Virus record (IMG/VR): IMGVR_UViG_3300025687_000089
Location: 1-43,624 of that record
Reading direction: 5' to 3' (one strand)
DNA length: 43,624 bases
Source of the DNA: a virus
The notes beneath the pieces were generated by a model that worked only from the letters and a program-made list of their open reading frames with translations, was not told where the DNA came from and searched no databases. Position 1 is the first letter of the stretch. Each line of letters begins with the position of its first letter. Below are positions 1 to 5,356 of this stretch, piece by piece. The position numbers and the translations under genes were made by a program.

Positions 1-45
1 GGTGTCGAGGTGGGTCATGGGTGTACGTGAAGGTTTGTCGTTCAT
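1..45 (-). CDS. 5' fragment of a small hypothetical gene (cut by window edge)
   Basis: Reading leftward from an ATG at 45-43, fifteen codons are visible (MNDKPSRTPMTHLDT) before the window ends. The start follows directly after the TAG stop of the next gene upstream (TAGATG) and has a GGGGAGG Shine-Dalgarno site. The peptide is a diverged version of the start of the 76-residue protein at 43369-43599 (MNDHTPMTDHLDT), and the upstream 34 bases are identical at both places. Either this is the same gene seen as a sequence variant across a circular joint, or it is a tandem paralogue. Function unknown. Confidence 0.6.
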   Translation of the reverse strand, partial: MNDKPSRTPMTHLDT

Positions 46-70
46 CTAGGGCCTCCCCAGGAAAGCTAGG
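37..70. repeat. Terminal direct repeat, left copy (34 bp)
   Basis: Bases 37-70 are identical to 43591-43624. The repeat covers the last codons of the 71-residue gene (ending LAFLGRP), its stop, and the first codons of the gene that follows. Outside the repeat the two copies diverge but remain related. The simplest reading is an overlap of contig ends of a circular or circularly permuted genome. Confidence 0.8.
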
Positions 71-261
71 GCGTCCTCCAGGCAGTCGAGCGGCCCCACC
101 CAGTCAGTGCCAGCGCCCTGCCCGTAGGCGAGGCCGACGTACCACTTACTGTCCTTGAGGTCAAAGACCAGCTCGTCGCCGTCGGCTGTTTCTAGAGCGA
201 TGCCGCCCGGCCCGGCCGATCCGGTGACCAGCCAGGCGTCGGTTGTTGGGATGTCGGTCAT
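46..261 (-). CDS. Hypothetical 71-aa protein
   Basis: Small acidic soluble protein starting MTDIPTTDAW; no family recognised. It has a beta-rich look with several Trp/Tyr (WYVGLAYG) and no Cys pairs, signal or membrane segment. The ATG at 261 overlaps the TGA of the upstream 28-residue gene by four bases (ATGA), with GGAGGG seven bases upstream, so translation is probably coupled. The C-terminal residues GRP are encoded by the GGAGG ribosome-binding site of the next gene. It is one of the chain of mini-genes in leftward cluster I. Confidence 0.7.
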   Translation of the reverse strand: MTDIPTTDAWLVTGSAGPGGIALETADGDELVFDLKDSKWYVGLAYGQGAGTDWVGPLDCLEDALAFLGRP

Positions 262-344
262 TTAGAGCCCTCCGCGCAAGCCTCACAGCCGACTTCCTCG
301 GCGTAGGGTTCGCCGCATTCGTCGCATTCGTAGAGCCTACTCAT
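258..344 (-). CDS. 28-aa zinc-ribbon microprotein
   Basis: A very short gene with two CxxC pairs (CDEC near residue 7 and CEAC near residue 20) separated by an acidic loop, the arrangement of a minimal zinc ribbon. The start ATG (344) lies inside the end of the upstream gene (8-base overlap ATGAGTAG) behind AGGAG. The stop overlaps the following start as ATGA. It ends EGSK because the last codons are the ribosome-binding site of the next gene (GGAGGGCTCTAAATGA), the same ending as the protein at 2098-2268. A role in protein or nucleic-acid binding is a guess. Confidence 0.65.
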   Translation of the reverse strand: MSRLYECDECGEPYAEEVGCEACAEGSK

Positions 345-564
345 CAGAGCCACTCCTATCGTTGCAGATACCGGCAACCAAATCCAGTTTGACGCCATCC
401 AACCATACGGAGGGATCTTCCAAGTCCACGAACTCTAGTGTATCGGCCTCCCAGCCACTAGTTTTAACTTGTGCCAAGGCTTCGGCAGGGCTTTTGGCCG
501 TCACTCGCGCTTCAGCGACGTGAGTCTCGTGCCATACCACAGTGTAGGTTTGGGCTTTACTCAT
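337..564 (-). CDS. Hypothetical 75-aa protein
   Basis: Begins MSKAQTYTVVWHETHVAEARV. The alternation of beta segments and the stretch SPAEALAQVKTSGWEADTLEFVD look like a small alpha/beta fold; no family is claimed. A GTG nine bases upstream (573) is in frame but sits inside the ribosome-binding cassette GGAGGGTGGCTCTGATGA, so ATG 564 is chosen. It overlaps the upstream stop by 8 bases (ATGAGTAA) and the downstream start by 8 (ATGAGTAG). The C-terminus is SGSDE, created by the next gene's ribosome-binding site. Confidence 0.7.
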   Translation of the reverse strand: MSKAQTYTVVWHETHVAEARVTAKSPAEALAQVKTSGWEADTLEFVDLEDPSVWLDGVKLDLVAGICNDRSGSDE

Positions 565-847
565 CAGAGCCACCCTCCAGCCCGCGCCAGTTGGCGACGG
601 CTTCCCGGCTACCCCAGGCGCGGCTGGGCAGGCACCAGAAGCACCAATCGACCCACGCGGCCAGGGCTCCCCGGTTGTAGTGGTCGGCCCGGCCTACGGC
701 CCCAGCCAGGTCGTTTTCTAGCACGGCCTCGAGGAAGTTGCCGGGTCGAACGCCGTGCAGCAGGTACAACTCCGCTGTGTTCCGCATATGGCGCGGGATC
801 TCCGCCCATTCGGGCCGGTCGAGCAGATGCGAGTACTTAGTTTTCAT
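557..847 (-). CDS. Hypothetical 96-aa protein
   Basis: Helical, Trp-rich protein (WAEIPRHMRNTAELYLLHGVRPGNF; WVDWCFWCLPSRAW) with no recognised family. It has a CFWC pair but no second pair, so zinc binding is not supported. Start is ATG 847, not the in-frame GTG at 856, which is part of the Shine-Dalgarno cassette GGAGGGTGGCTCTGATGA. The tail EGGSDE is encoded by the corresponding cassette for the next gene. It overlaps the upstream gene by 11 bases (ATGAAAACTAA). Confidence 0.7.
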   Translation of the reverse strand: MKTKYSHLLDRPEWAEIPRHMRNTAELYLLHGVRPGNFLEAVLENDLAGAVGRADHYNRGALAAWVDWCFWCLPSRAWGSREAVANWRGLEGGSDE

Positions 848-1040
848 CAGAGCCACCCTCCTGCGGGTCGACCAGCTCCAGGGCCGCCTCGAGGAACGTC
901 ACCGCCTCCTCATGGTTGCCGAAAAAGTGGTGCGCCCAGCCGAAGCCGTCTTTCAGGATTGACAGACGTAGGTTGCCCGTCGTGGGGTGTAGGCTCGCGC
1001 TCACTTTGGAGGCGAGTTTGGTTTGTTGGTTTGAGATCAT
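837..1040 (-). CDS. Hypothetical 67-aa protein, first gene of a sub-operon
   Basis: Begins MISNQQTKLASKV and ends EGGSDEN. A beta-like N-terminal half is followed by a helix (NHEEAVTFLEAALELV). No family recognised. No gene overlaps its start; instead a 104-bp gap containing the inverted repeat at 1063-1077 lies upstream, so it probably begins a transcription unit that continues through the mini-genes to the window edge. No strong Shine-Dalgarno site is visible before the ATG (AATAAAG only). Confidence 0.65.
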   Translation of the reverse strand: MISNQQTKLASKVSASLHPTTGNLRLSILKDGFGWAHHFFGNHEEAVTFLEAALELVDPQEGGSDEN

Positions 1041-1062
1041 CTTTATTTGGTTCAGGGCTACT

Positions 1063-1077
1063 GTCTCATTTTGAGAC
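1063..1077. promoter_or_regulatory. Inverted repeat GTCTCA-TTT-TGAGAC, possible operator
   Basis: A perfect 6-bp inverted repeat in the 104-bp gap upstream of the gene starting at 1040. The half-site TGAGA recurs in the two dyads at 3412-3426 and 3522-3538, but with the arms in the opposite order (there TGAGA precedes TCTCA). A shared DNA-binding protein is possible; the same symmetry could also form a weak hairpin. Confidence 0.4.
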
Positions 1078-1144
1078 TGCCCCTCACGGCCCTAAGCCCG
1101 CGCACCACTGAGGGCGCACGGGCGGGTAGGGTGATGTCGGCGGG

Positions 1145-1558
1145 TTAGAGGTCGGCCAGTTGCCCTTTCAGGTACTCAATCGACGCGTCGAGATAACGCC
1201 GCGCCCGGTCGATAGCCTCACTTGTCAGGGCTTCCGCGTCGAGCGTATCTAGCTCGGCCCACATTGCAGCGAGGGCTTGCTTTGTGGTCTGCCAGCCGTC
1301 CGTCGACCGCTCGCCCACCACATCCCCGGCGACATTGAACACCACGAACCGCCGCCGCCGTGTGCCGTCGTAGTGCTTGAACGATTCCACCAGGGCGAAC
1401 AGCCGCCCCTGGTCCACGATGTAGGTTTCCAGGATGCGCGAGCCGTGGTAGCGCAGGGTTTCCGCGCAGACGTAGTGCGTCCGGCTGTCCAGGTTTTGCT
1501 GGGCGTTCCAGGTCGGATCCTGGGATTTCTCGGTGTAAAGGTGTAGGTCGAAAATCAT
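1145..1558 (-). CDS. Hypothetical 137-aa protein
   Basis: Begins MIFDLHLYTEKSQDPTW; the middle has strands (RRRRFVVFNVAGDVVGERS) and the C-terminal third is helical (AEALTSEAIDRARRYLDASIEYLKGQL). It is the largest product of cluster I and has no recognised family. The start has only a weak purine-rich site (GATGGAAAA) about ten bases upstream. It stands slightly apart from its neighbours, with about 100 bp on each side, unlike the overlapping mini-genes around it. Confidence 0.7.
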   Translation of the reverse strand: MIFDLHLYTEKSQDPTWNAQQNLDSRTHYVCAETLRYHGSRILETYIVDQGRLFALVESFKHYDGTRRRRFVVFNVAGDVVGERSTDGWQTTKQALAAMWAELDTLDAEALTSEAIDRARRYLDASIEYLKGQLADL

Positions 1559-1661
1559 GGTGTCTATTTTCCATCAGTGCCCCGCCGGTTTAGCAGGGCC
1601 TCACTGCCGCAAGCCCGCCAGCCGCGATGGGCTGACAGGCTTCGTCGGCTTAGAAAGTAGG

Positions 1662-1922
1662 TTAGCAGACCCGGCGGCCCCGCGCAAGCTCGCGCTCGTG
1701 CAGTGCGATCACACTATCTACCGCGTCCTGGGCGTTCGTTGTAGTACCGAAGCCTAGTTCGTCGCCGCCAGCGTTCTCGAGGGACCACTGCCATACGCCG
1801 GTCAGGATATCAACCCAAACGTCGGCTAGCACTTCTTCGCGCCATGACCATAGCACTGCATCGTTACACTGGTCCTCATGGAGCGGCCAATCGTGTAGGT
1901 TCTCAGGGATACAGATGGCCAT
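1662..1922 (-). CDS. Hypothetical 86-aa protein
   Basis: Start ATG 1922 is preceded by GGAGGGCGATCTG and overlaps the upstream TGA (TGATG). A longer in-frame reading to 2216 runs through two other genes and is rejected. The protein begins MAICIPENLHDWPLHEDQC, is Trp-rich and acidic, has a region DAVDSVIALHERELA likely to be a helix, and ends RGRRVC. No family recognised. Confidence 0.7.
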   Translation of the reverse strand: MAICIPENLHDWPLHEDQCNDAVLWSWREEVLADVWVDILTGVWQWSLENAGGDELGFGTTTNAQDAVDSVIALHERELARGRRVC

Positions 1923-2101
1923 CAGATCGCCCTCCCTTTCGCAAGCTCGCCCTCGACCCCATACCCCTCCAGGGCATAGGCCAAAGCTAGGTCTTCGTCG
2001 CGGGTGGCCAGTGCCCGGCGGCCATCGGCCCCGAGGACATACCACACCGGGCGGCGCGGCCTCAGTCGGCGGCCAAATCCGTAGCGGCGGCGCGGCATCA
2101 T
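1922..2101 (-). CDS. Hypothetical 59-aa basic protein
   Basis: Starts MMPRRRYGFGRRLRPRRP, a strongly Arg-rich N-terminus that could bind nucleic acid, followed by VWYVLGADGRRALATRDEDLALAYALEGYGVE. Either of two adjacent ATGs (2101 or 2098) could be used; the first overlaps the upstream stop as ATGA and is spaced correctly from GGAGGGCTCTAA. The stop overlaps the next start as TGATG. No family recognised. Confidence 0.6.
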   Translation of the reverse strand: MMPRRRYGFGRRLRPRRPVWYVLGADGRRALATRDEDLALAYALEGYGVEGELAKGRAI

Positions 2102-2268
2102 TTAGAGCCCTCCCGCCGAATGAATCCGACCCTGTTGGCGCGTTCAGGGTAGCGGCGAGCAAATCCCAGGTAGCACTTGCCACAATAGTATTCGCCGCGC
2201 TGGATGGGCTTGCCACGGTCGGCCAGGGGGTGCTGGCACTTGGCGCAACGTTCCGCTGTGTGAGTCAT
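2098..2268 (-). CDS. 56-aa zinc-ribbon protein
   Basis: Begins MTHTAERCAKCQHPL and contains a second pair CGKC about 20 residues later, giving C-x2-C...C-x2-C, a classic zinc ribbon, with a basic tail (FARRYPERANRVGFIRR). The start ATG 2268 follows GGAGGGCGCGGT and overlaps the upstream stop (ATGA). It ends EGSK through the GGAGGGCTCTAAATGA junction, exactly as the 28-residue zinc protein does. DNA or protein binding is likely for the fold; the role is unknown. Confidence 0.7.
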   Translation of the reverse strand: MTHTAERCAKCQHPLADRGKPIQRGEYYCGKCYLGFARRYPERANRVGFIRREGSK

Positions 2269-2540
2269 ACCGCGCCCTCCCCGCCCGTCGCCTTTGCGAT
2301 TGCGGCGCGAGCGTCCACCATCGCAGGGTGAGTCAGCGCGAAGTCGGTGAGCGTACCGTCTTCGACCAGGACTCGTATATTCTGCTCCATTTCGACCAGC
2401 GCGGCGAGTAGCTCCGGCGCGGCGGCGGCCAGTGTACCGAGCTCATCGGCGTTAGGGCGCAAAGGAATGTCAGCGACAAGTAGGCCGGTATCGGTTTCGC
2501 GGACTTGGCCGCGCCGGTTGCAGTAGTTCCAAGTAGTCAT
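2265..2540 (-). CDS. Hypothetical 91-aa protein of a common phage helical family
   Basis: Begins MTTWNYCNRRGQVRETDTG. The segment ADELGTLAAAAPELLAALVEMEQNIRVL resembles the helical tract found in many small phage proteins of the form 'N...AAAPELLEAL'; these families have no assigned function. The C-terminal codons EGAV lie over the ribosome-binding site GGAGGG of the next gene (ATGA overlap). Its own Shine-Dalgarno site is weak (AGAGAA). Confidence 0.65.
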   Translation of the reverse strand: MTTWNYCNRRGQVRETDTGLLVADIPLRPNADELGTLAAAAPELLAALVEMEQNIRVLVEDGTLTDFALTHPAMVDARAAIAKATGGEGAV

Positions 2541-2638
2541 TTTCTCTATCAGTGCCCATTCGGGCTAGGGTTCAAAGGTTGACGGCTCGAAAGCCGCTTG
2601 ATTGTTGCCGGGATTGTAGGGCTCCCGGCTGGCCGCTG

Positions 2639-2842
2639 TCAGTCTACTAGGGGCGCGTTACACCCGTCCCGCCACCCGTCGAGCCATAGCGCGTAGGCCA
2701 TCTCTCCTAGCCCTTCCGGGCGTTCTTCGAGCCAATCCCGATCATCTAGGGCGTTCTGCCCGGCGCGGTATCCGTCTTTGTAAGGGTTGTACGCTTTCTT
2801 CGGGGCGGGTTTCGCTACACGGTATGGAGGTATTTTCTGCAT
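2639..2842 (-). CDS. Small protein resembling ribosome modulation factor
   Basis: A 67-residue protein, MQKIPPYRVAKPAPKKAYN..., with the spaced pattern GYRAGQNA...W...AYALWLDGWRDG. Ribosome modulation factor and its phage relatives share a GY-x-AG...W-x2-GW-x2-G layout and a length of 50-70 residues, so a distant relationship is plausible; the usual Cys-Pro-Tyr centre is not seen. If correct, it could act on host ribosomes, but this is inference. AGGA lies just upstream of the ATG. Not overlapped by neighbours. Confidence 0.5.
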   Translation of the reverse strand: MQKIPPYRVAKPAPKKAYNPYKDGYRAGQNALDDRDWLEERPEGLGEMAYALWLDGWRDGCNAPLVD

Positions 2843-2860
2843 CTTCCTATCTAGGGCTAT

Positions 2861-2910
2861 CCCGCCAGTTTAGCGGGTTGATTTTGTGCCGGGGTTTAAA
2901 GCCTCCCGGC
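2861..2910. other. Two adjacent hairpins in a short intergenic gap
   Basis: CCCGC (2861-2865) pairs with GCGGG (2873-2877), and GCCGGG (2888-2893) pairs with CCCGGC (2905-2910). They lie between the 33-residue membrane gene and the gene starting at 2842. On the + strand the first stem is followed by TTGATTTT; on the - strand no T-run follows either stem. They may reduce leftward read-through or serve as processing sites. Confidence 0.3.
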
Positions 2911-2945
2911 AGGGCTTCCCTTTTCTCTCCGGGTTGCCAGCCCTG

Positions 2946-3047
2946 CTAGGGACTGACAGACCAGCCCAACAGCACCATAGCGCAAAGGGCCAAGTAGAAA
3001 ACCGCGTCGATTGCTACGCTGACGGCTTGGCGTGCGGAACGCTTCAT
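2946..3047 (-). CDS. 33-aa single-pass membrane microprotein
   Basis: Begins MKRSARQAVSVAIDAV and has one hydrophobic helix (VFYLALCAMVLLGW), with a basic N-terminus that predicts the N-end in the cytoplasm. GGAGG lies seven bases before the ATG, and the start overlaps the upstream TGA as ATGA. Many phages encode such early membrane peptides, some of which disturb the host envelope; nothing here identifies the target. Confidence 0.6.
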   Translation of the reverse strand: MKRSARQAVSVAIDAVFYLALCAMVLLGWSVSP

Positions 3048-3235
3048 GCTTGATCCTCCCAGTGGTCCTCGCAGCATTCCTCGAAGGCCACTTCTTCGTC
3101 GCCACTTGCCAGTGCATCGGCAACCGCCGAATCCTGAGCGTAGCGCATTTTCCACGTGCAGTTTCGGCAGGCTACTACCGTGTCTAGCGTTCCATCGTCA
3201 ATCAAGACGGCTTCGAGTGTTTCGCATTGTGTCAT
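3044..3235 (-). CDS. 63-aa Cys-rich protein, first gene of leftward cluster I
   Basis: Begins MTQCETLEAVLIDDG, with CRNC at about residue 23 and a C-terminal ECCEDHWED that could complete a zinc site (C-x2-C...CC...H). Strongly acidic in its second half. It is the first gene read leftward from the control region 3236-3662, so it should be among the first expressed. No strong Shine-Dalgarno site is seen before ATG 3235 (TAGATCAA). Function unknown. Confidence 0.6.
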   Translation of the reverse strand: MTQCETLEAVLIDDGTLDTVVACRNCTWKMRYAQDSAVADALASGDEEVAFEECCEDHWEDQA

Positions 3236-3402
3236 TTGATCTATTCTAGGGCAGTGGCTCAGGGGGAATCCCTTCGCCGCGATGCCTTACCTTAATCTAT
3301 ATCGGCACCCAAGTCACGCACTTTCACCCCAAATCCACGGTATTTCGCCAAGTTTCCAACCCGCGCATTTGCGCCACCCGTCCAAGGCCTCGCACCTAGG
3401 GC

Positions 3403-3538
3403 CGCTGATATTGAGACGCAATCTCATCTAGCGCCGCTGCGCCCGTTTCAAACACCCACTCGAATCAAACGTTCGTTTCAATCAGTGCTGCGCTCCGAAT
3501 GCGACATCCTAGTCGCTGATATTGAGACTCAATCTCAA
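3403..3538. promoter_or_regulatory. Two copies of a 24-bp operator-like element (TGAGA-N5-TCTCA)
   Basis: Bases 3403-3426 and 3514-3537 match at 23 of 24 positions. Each begins CGCTGATATTGAGAC and contains the dyad TGAGA-N5-TCTCA (3412-3426; extended to TTGAGA-N5-TCTCAA at 3522-3538). They are 111 bp apart, about 10.5 helical turns, which would place them on nearly the same face of the DNA and would suit looping. A dimeric regulator is expected to bind here; which protein is unknown. Confidence 0.55.
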
Positions 3539-3624
3539 CAAGCGAGGGGTGGGGGCTCCTCCCCCAGGCCCGGACCCCACGCCCAAGGGCACTCGCACCC
3601 TCAGCCCTCCGCAAAAAATAAAAG

Positions 3625-3652
3625 TTGCCTCCCAGCGCCCCTGTGCTAGGAT
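3625..3652 (+). promoter_or_regulatory. Candidate sigma70-type promoter for the late operon
   Basis: TTGCCT (3625-3630) and TAGGAT (3647-3652) are separated by 16 bp, and an A-rich stretch lies just upstream. Transcription would start within a few bases of the terminase ATG at 3663, giving a very short leader or a leaderless message. No good ribosome-binding site is visible before this ATG, which fits but does not prove that reading. Confidence 0.35.
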
Positions 3653-3662
3653 TTACCTATAC

Positions 3663-5354
3663 ATGGGCCGCATCACCAATGCCGACATCAGCCGCTCGCA
3701 GGAACTCCAGGACCGGATCATCCAGCTCTGGGAGTGCCCTGTGGAGTTCGGCTCGCTGTGGCACCGGGGGGTCCTCCAGACCGACGGCACGCGGCGCAAA
3801 ACCTACGGCCACGTCCACAAGGAGATCGCCGCCCACATGACGGCCCACAAGCGGTCGTCGCTGGTGGTCACGCGCAACCACGCGAAGTCGACGGAGGGCA
3901 TCGACATCATCATGCACCAGAAGTGGCAACACCTGGACAAACGCATCATGCACATCTCGGCCGCCACGACCCTCAGCAAGCAACTCATCAACGAGCTGCG
4001 GACGATCACCCAGGGCGAGGTCGAGCTTCTCCCAGGGCTCATGGTGCCGTTCAGTGAGTGCTTTCCGGAGTTAGTAGCAGTCAGACCTCCAAGCGGGGCG
4101 CCGCAGGGCTCCTTCAACGTCGCAGGCCGAGCGGGCACTGGCCGCGAGCCCTGCTTCATGCCGTCGTCGATTGGCTCGAACAGGGCCGGCATGCACCCGA
4201 CGGACATCATCGCCGACGACCCGTCGAACGAACGGAACTCGACGACCCCCGTCCAACGGCAGAAGGTCATCGACGCGATGCACCAACTCGAGCCGATCCT
4301 GCGCGACCCGTCCGATGGCCACATCTGGCACATCGGGACGCCGTGGGCCTTCAAGGACGTCTCTTCAGAGCTACCCCGGATGGGCTACAAGCAATACCGC
4401 TTCGGCTGCTGGGATGGCGTCAACCCCGATACAGGTCTCCGCGACGGCAAGGGGCCGGGCCGCACAGAGCTGGGCGCCCCCAACGACGGCGACTGGCCGC
4501 TGTGCCCTGCCTACATGAACGCCGACGAGCTTGCCGAGACGTTCGTTAGCCTGCGCGACGCCGGCAACTACGAGTTCTGGGCCCAGCAGTACCTCGTCAA
4601 ACCGGTGGCGGCCGCCGACGCGCTATTCGACGACGCCCTCATCAGCGCCACCACGCACAGGGTCGCCGACCACCAGGCACTACCCCCAGGCAAGAACATC
4701 CTCCTCTGGGACCCAACGAGCCGCGCCGACGCCCAAGTCGGCGACTGGAACGGCATCGTCCTCGTCAGGGCCACCACGGCCGAGCAGGTCGTCGAACTCT
4801 GCAAGCGCAATCCGGCCTACGCGATCCCAGGGCTTGCGGAAATGGCGCCGTCGACCAACATCTTCTTCGTGGCCGAGGCCCTAGAGCTGCGGGGACCCCC
4901 CGCCGACTGCATGCCGGTTGTGCGCAAGATCCATGAAAAGTGGGGCATCGACCAGCTGTGGGTCGAGGACACGGGGGCGGCCTCGTGGGTCCAGAACTGG
5001 GTCGACGACCACCACTGGGCGCGGGGCATCGCGACCATCCCGATCAAGCTAGGGTCGCGAGGCGCGTCCAAGGATCGCCGCCTCCAGGGCACCCAGTTCG
5101 CGCTGAAGGAGGGCCGACTACGGTTCATCAGCAGCGCCCCCGGCTACGACATCCTCACCCAGCGCCTCACAGAGTTCCCAAAATCGGAGAGCGACGACCT
5201 CCCCGACGCGCTGGCCCTCCTAACATGGCGCGGCCAACGAAAGGGGATTTTACCCAAAATAACTATTGAACCCGACCCCAACTCGTACTACAATGCGGCC
5301 GCCGACCCGACTTCGTTAGCCTTCCGCCAACCCCCGCCGCCCTCTAGCTGGTAG
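3663..5354 (+). CDS. terL: Terminase large subunit (packaging ATPase and nuclease)
   Basis: Motor that translocates genomic DNA through the portal and cuts it. From ATG 3663 the product is 563 residues, a normal length. The ATPase half shows a Walker A-like segment VVTRNHAKST (around residues 64-73) and Walker B IIADDP (around 182). The C-terminal nuclease half shows acidic residues in LLWDPTS (about 350), VEDTG (about 434) and DDLPDAL (about 510), the layout of large terminases with an RNase H-like nuclease. An in-frame TTG at 3522 would add 47 residues but lies inside the operator repeat and is rejected. Followed after two bases by the portal gene. The small subunit is not adjacent; 32112-32522 is a weak candidate. 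Confidence 0.93.
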   Translation: MGRITNADISRSQELQDRIIQLWECPVEFGSLWHRGVLQTDGTRRKTYGHVHKEIAAHMTAHKRSSLVVTRNHAKSTEGIDIIMHQKWQHLDKRIMHISAATTLSKQLINELRTITQGEVELLPGLMVPFSECFPELVAVRPPSGAPQGSFNVAGRAGTGREPCFMPSSIGSNRAGMHPTDIIADDPSNERNSTTPVQRQKVIDAMHQLEPILRDPSDGHIWHIGTPWAFKDVSSELPRMGYKQYRFGCWDGVNPDTGLRDGKGPGRTELGAPNDGDWPLCPAYMNADELAETFVSLRDAGNYEFWAQQYLVKPVAAADALFDDALISATTHRVADHQALPPGKNILLWDPTSRADAQVGDWNGIVLVRATTAEQVVELCKRNPAYAIPGLAEMAPSTNIFFVAEALELRGPPADCMPVVRKIHEKWGIDQLWVEDTGAASWVQNWVDDHHWARGIATIPIKLGSRGASKDRRLQGTQFALKEGRLRFISSAPGYDILTQRLTEFPKSESDDLPDALALLTWRGQRKGILPKITIEPDPNSYYNAAADPTSLAFRQPPPPSSW

Positions 5355-5356
5355 AT

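Larger units (their letters stand above)
3236..3662. promoter_or_regulatory. Bidirectional control region between leftward small genes and terminase
   Basis: A 427-bp stretch without a convincing gene, flanked by divergently read genes. It contains two near-identical dyads (annotated separately), an AAACG-TT-CGTTT palindrome near 3466-3477, a G-run/C-run hairpin at 3550-3566 (TGGGGG...CCCCCA), an A-rich tract at 3613-3624 and a promoter-like element ahead of terminase. It probably carries the first leftward promoter and a late rightward promoter; the leftward promoter could not be placed with confidence (a TATAGAT stretch is visible near 3299). Confidence 0.6.

Noticed and set aside
565-573. 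In-frame GTG starts giving Met-Ala-Leu-Met at 573 and likewise at 856
   Set aside because: These codons are part of the Shine-Dalgarno cassette GGAGGGTGGCTCTGATGA; the ATG three codons later has the right spacing.
1559-1661. Stems such as AGCCC...GGGCT near 1612-1634 as a terminator
   Set aside because: No T-run follows on either strand and pairing is imperfect; too weak to annotate.
3522-3662. Longer terminase reading from TTG 3522
   Set aside because: It would run through the second operator repeat and the promoter-like element and adds a low-complexity Pro/Gly/Lys stretch not expected in terminases; ATG 3663 gives a normal length.
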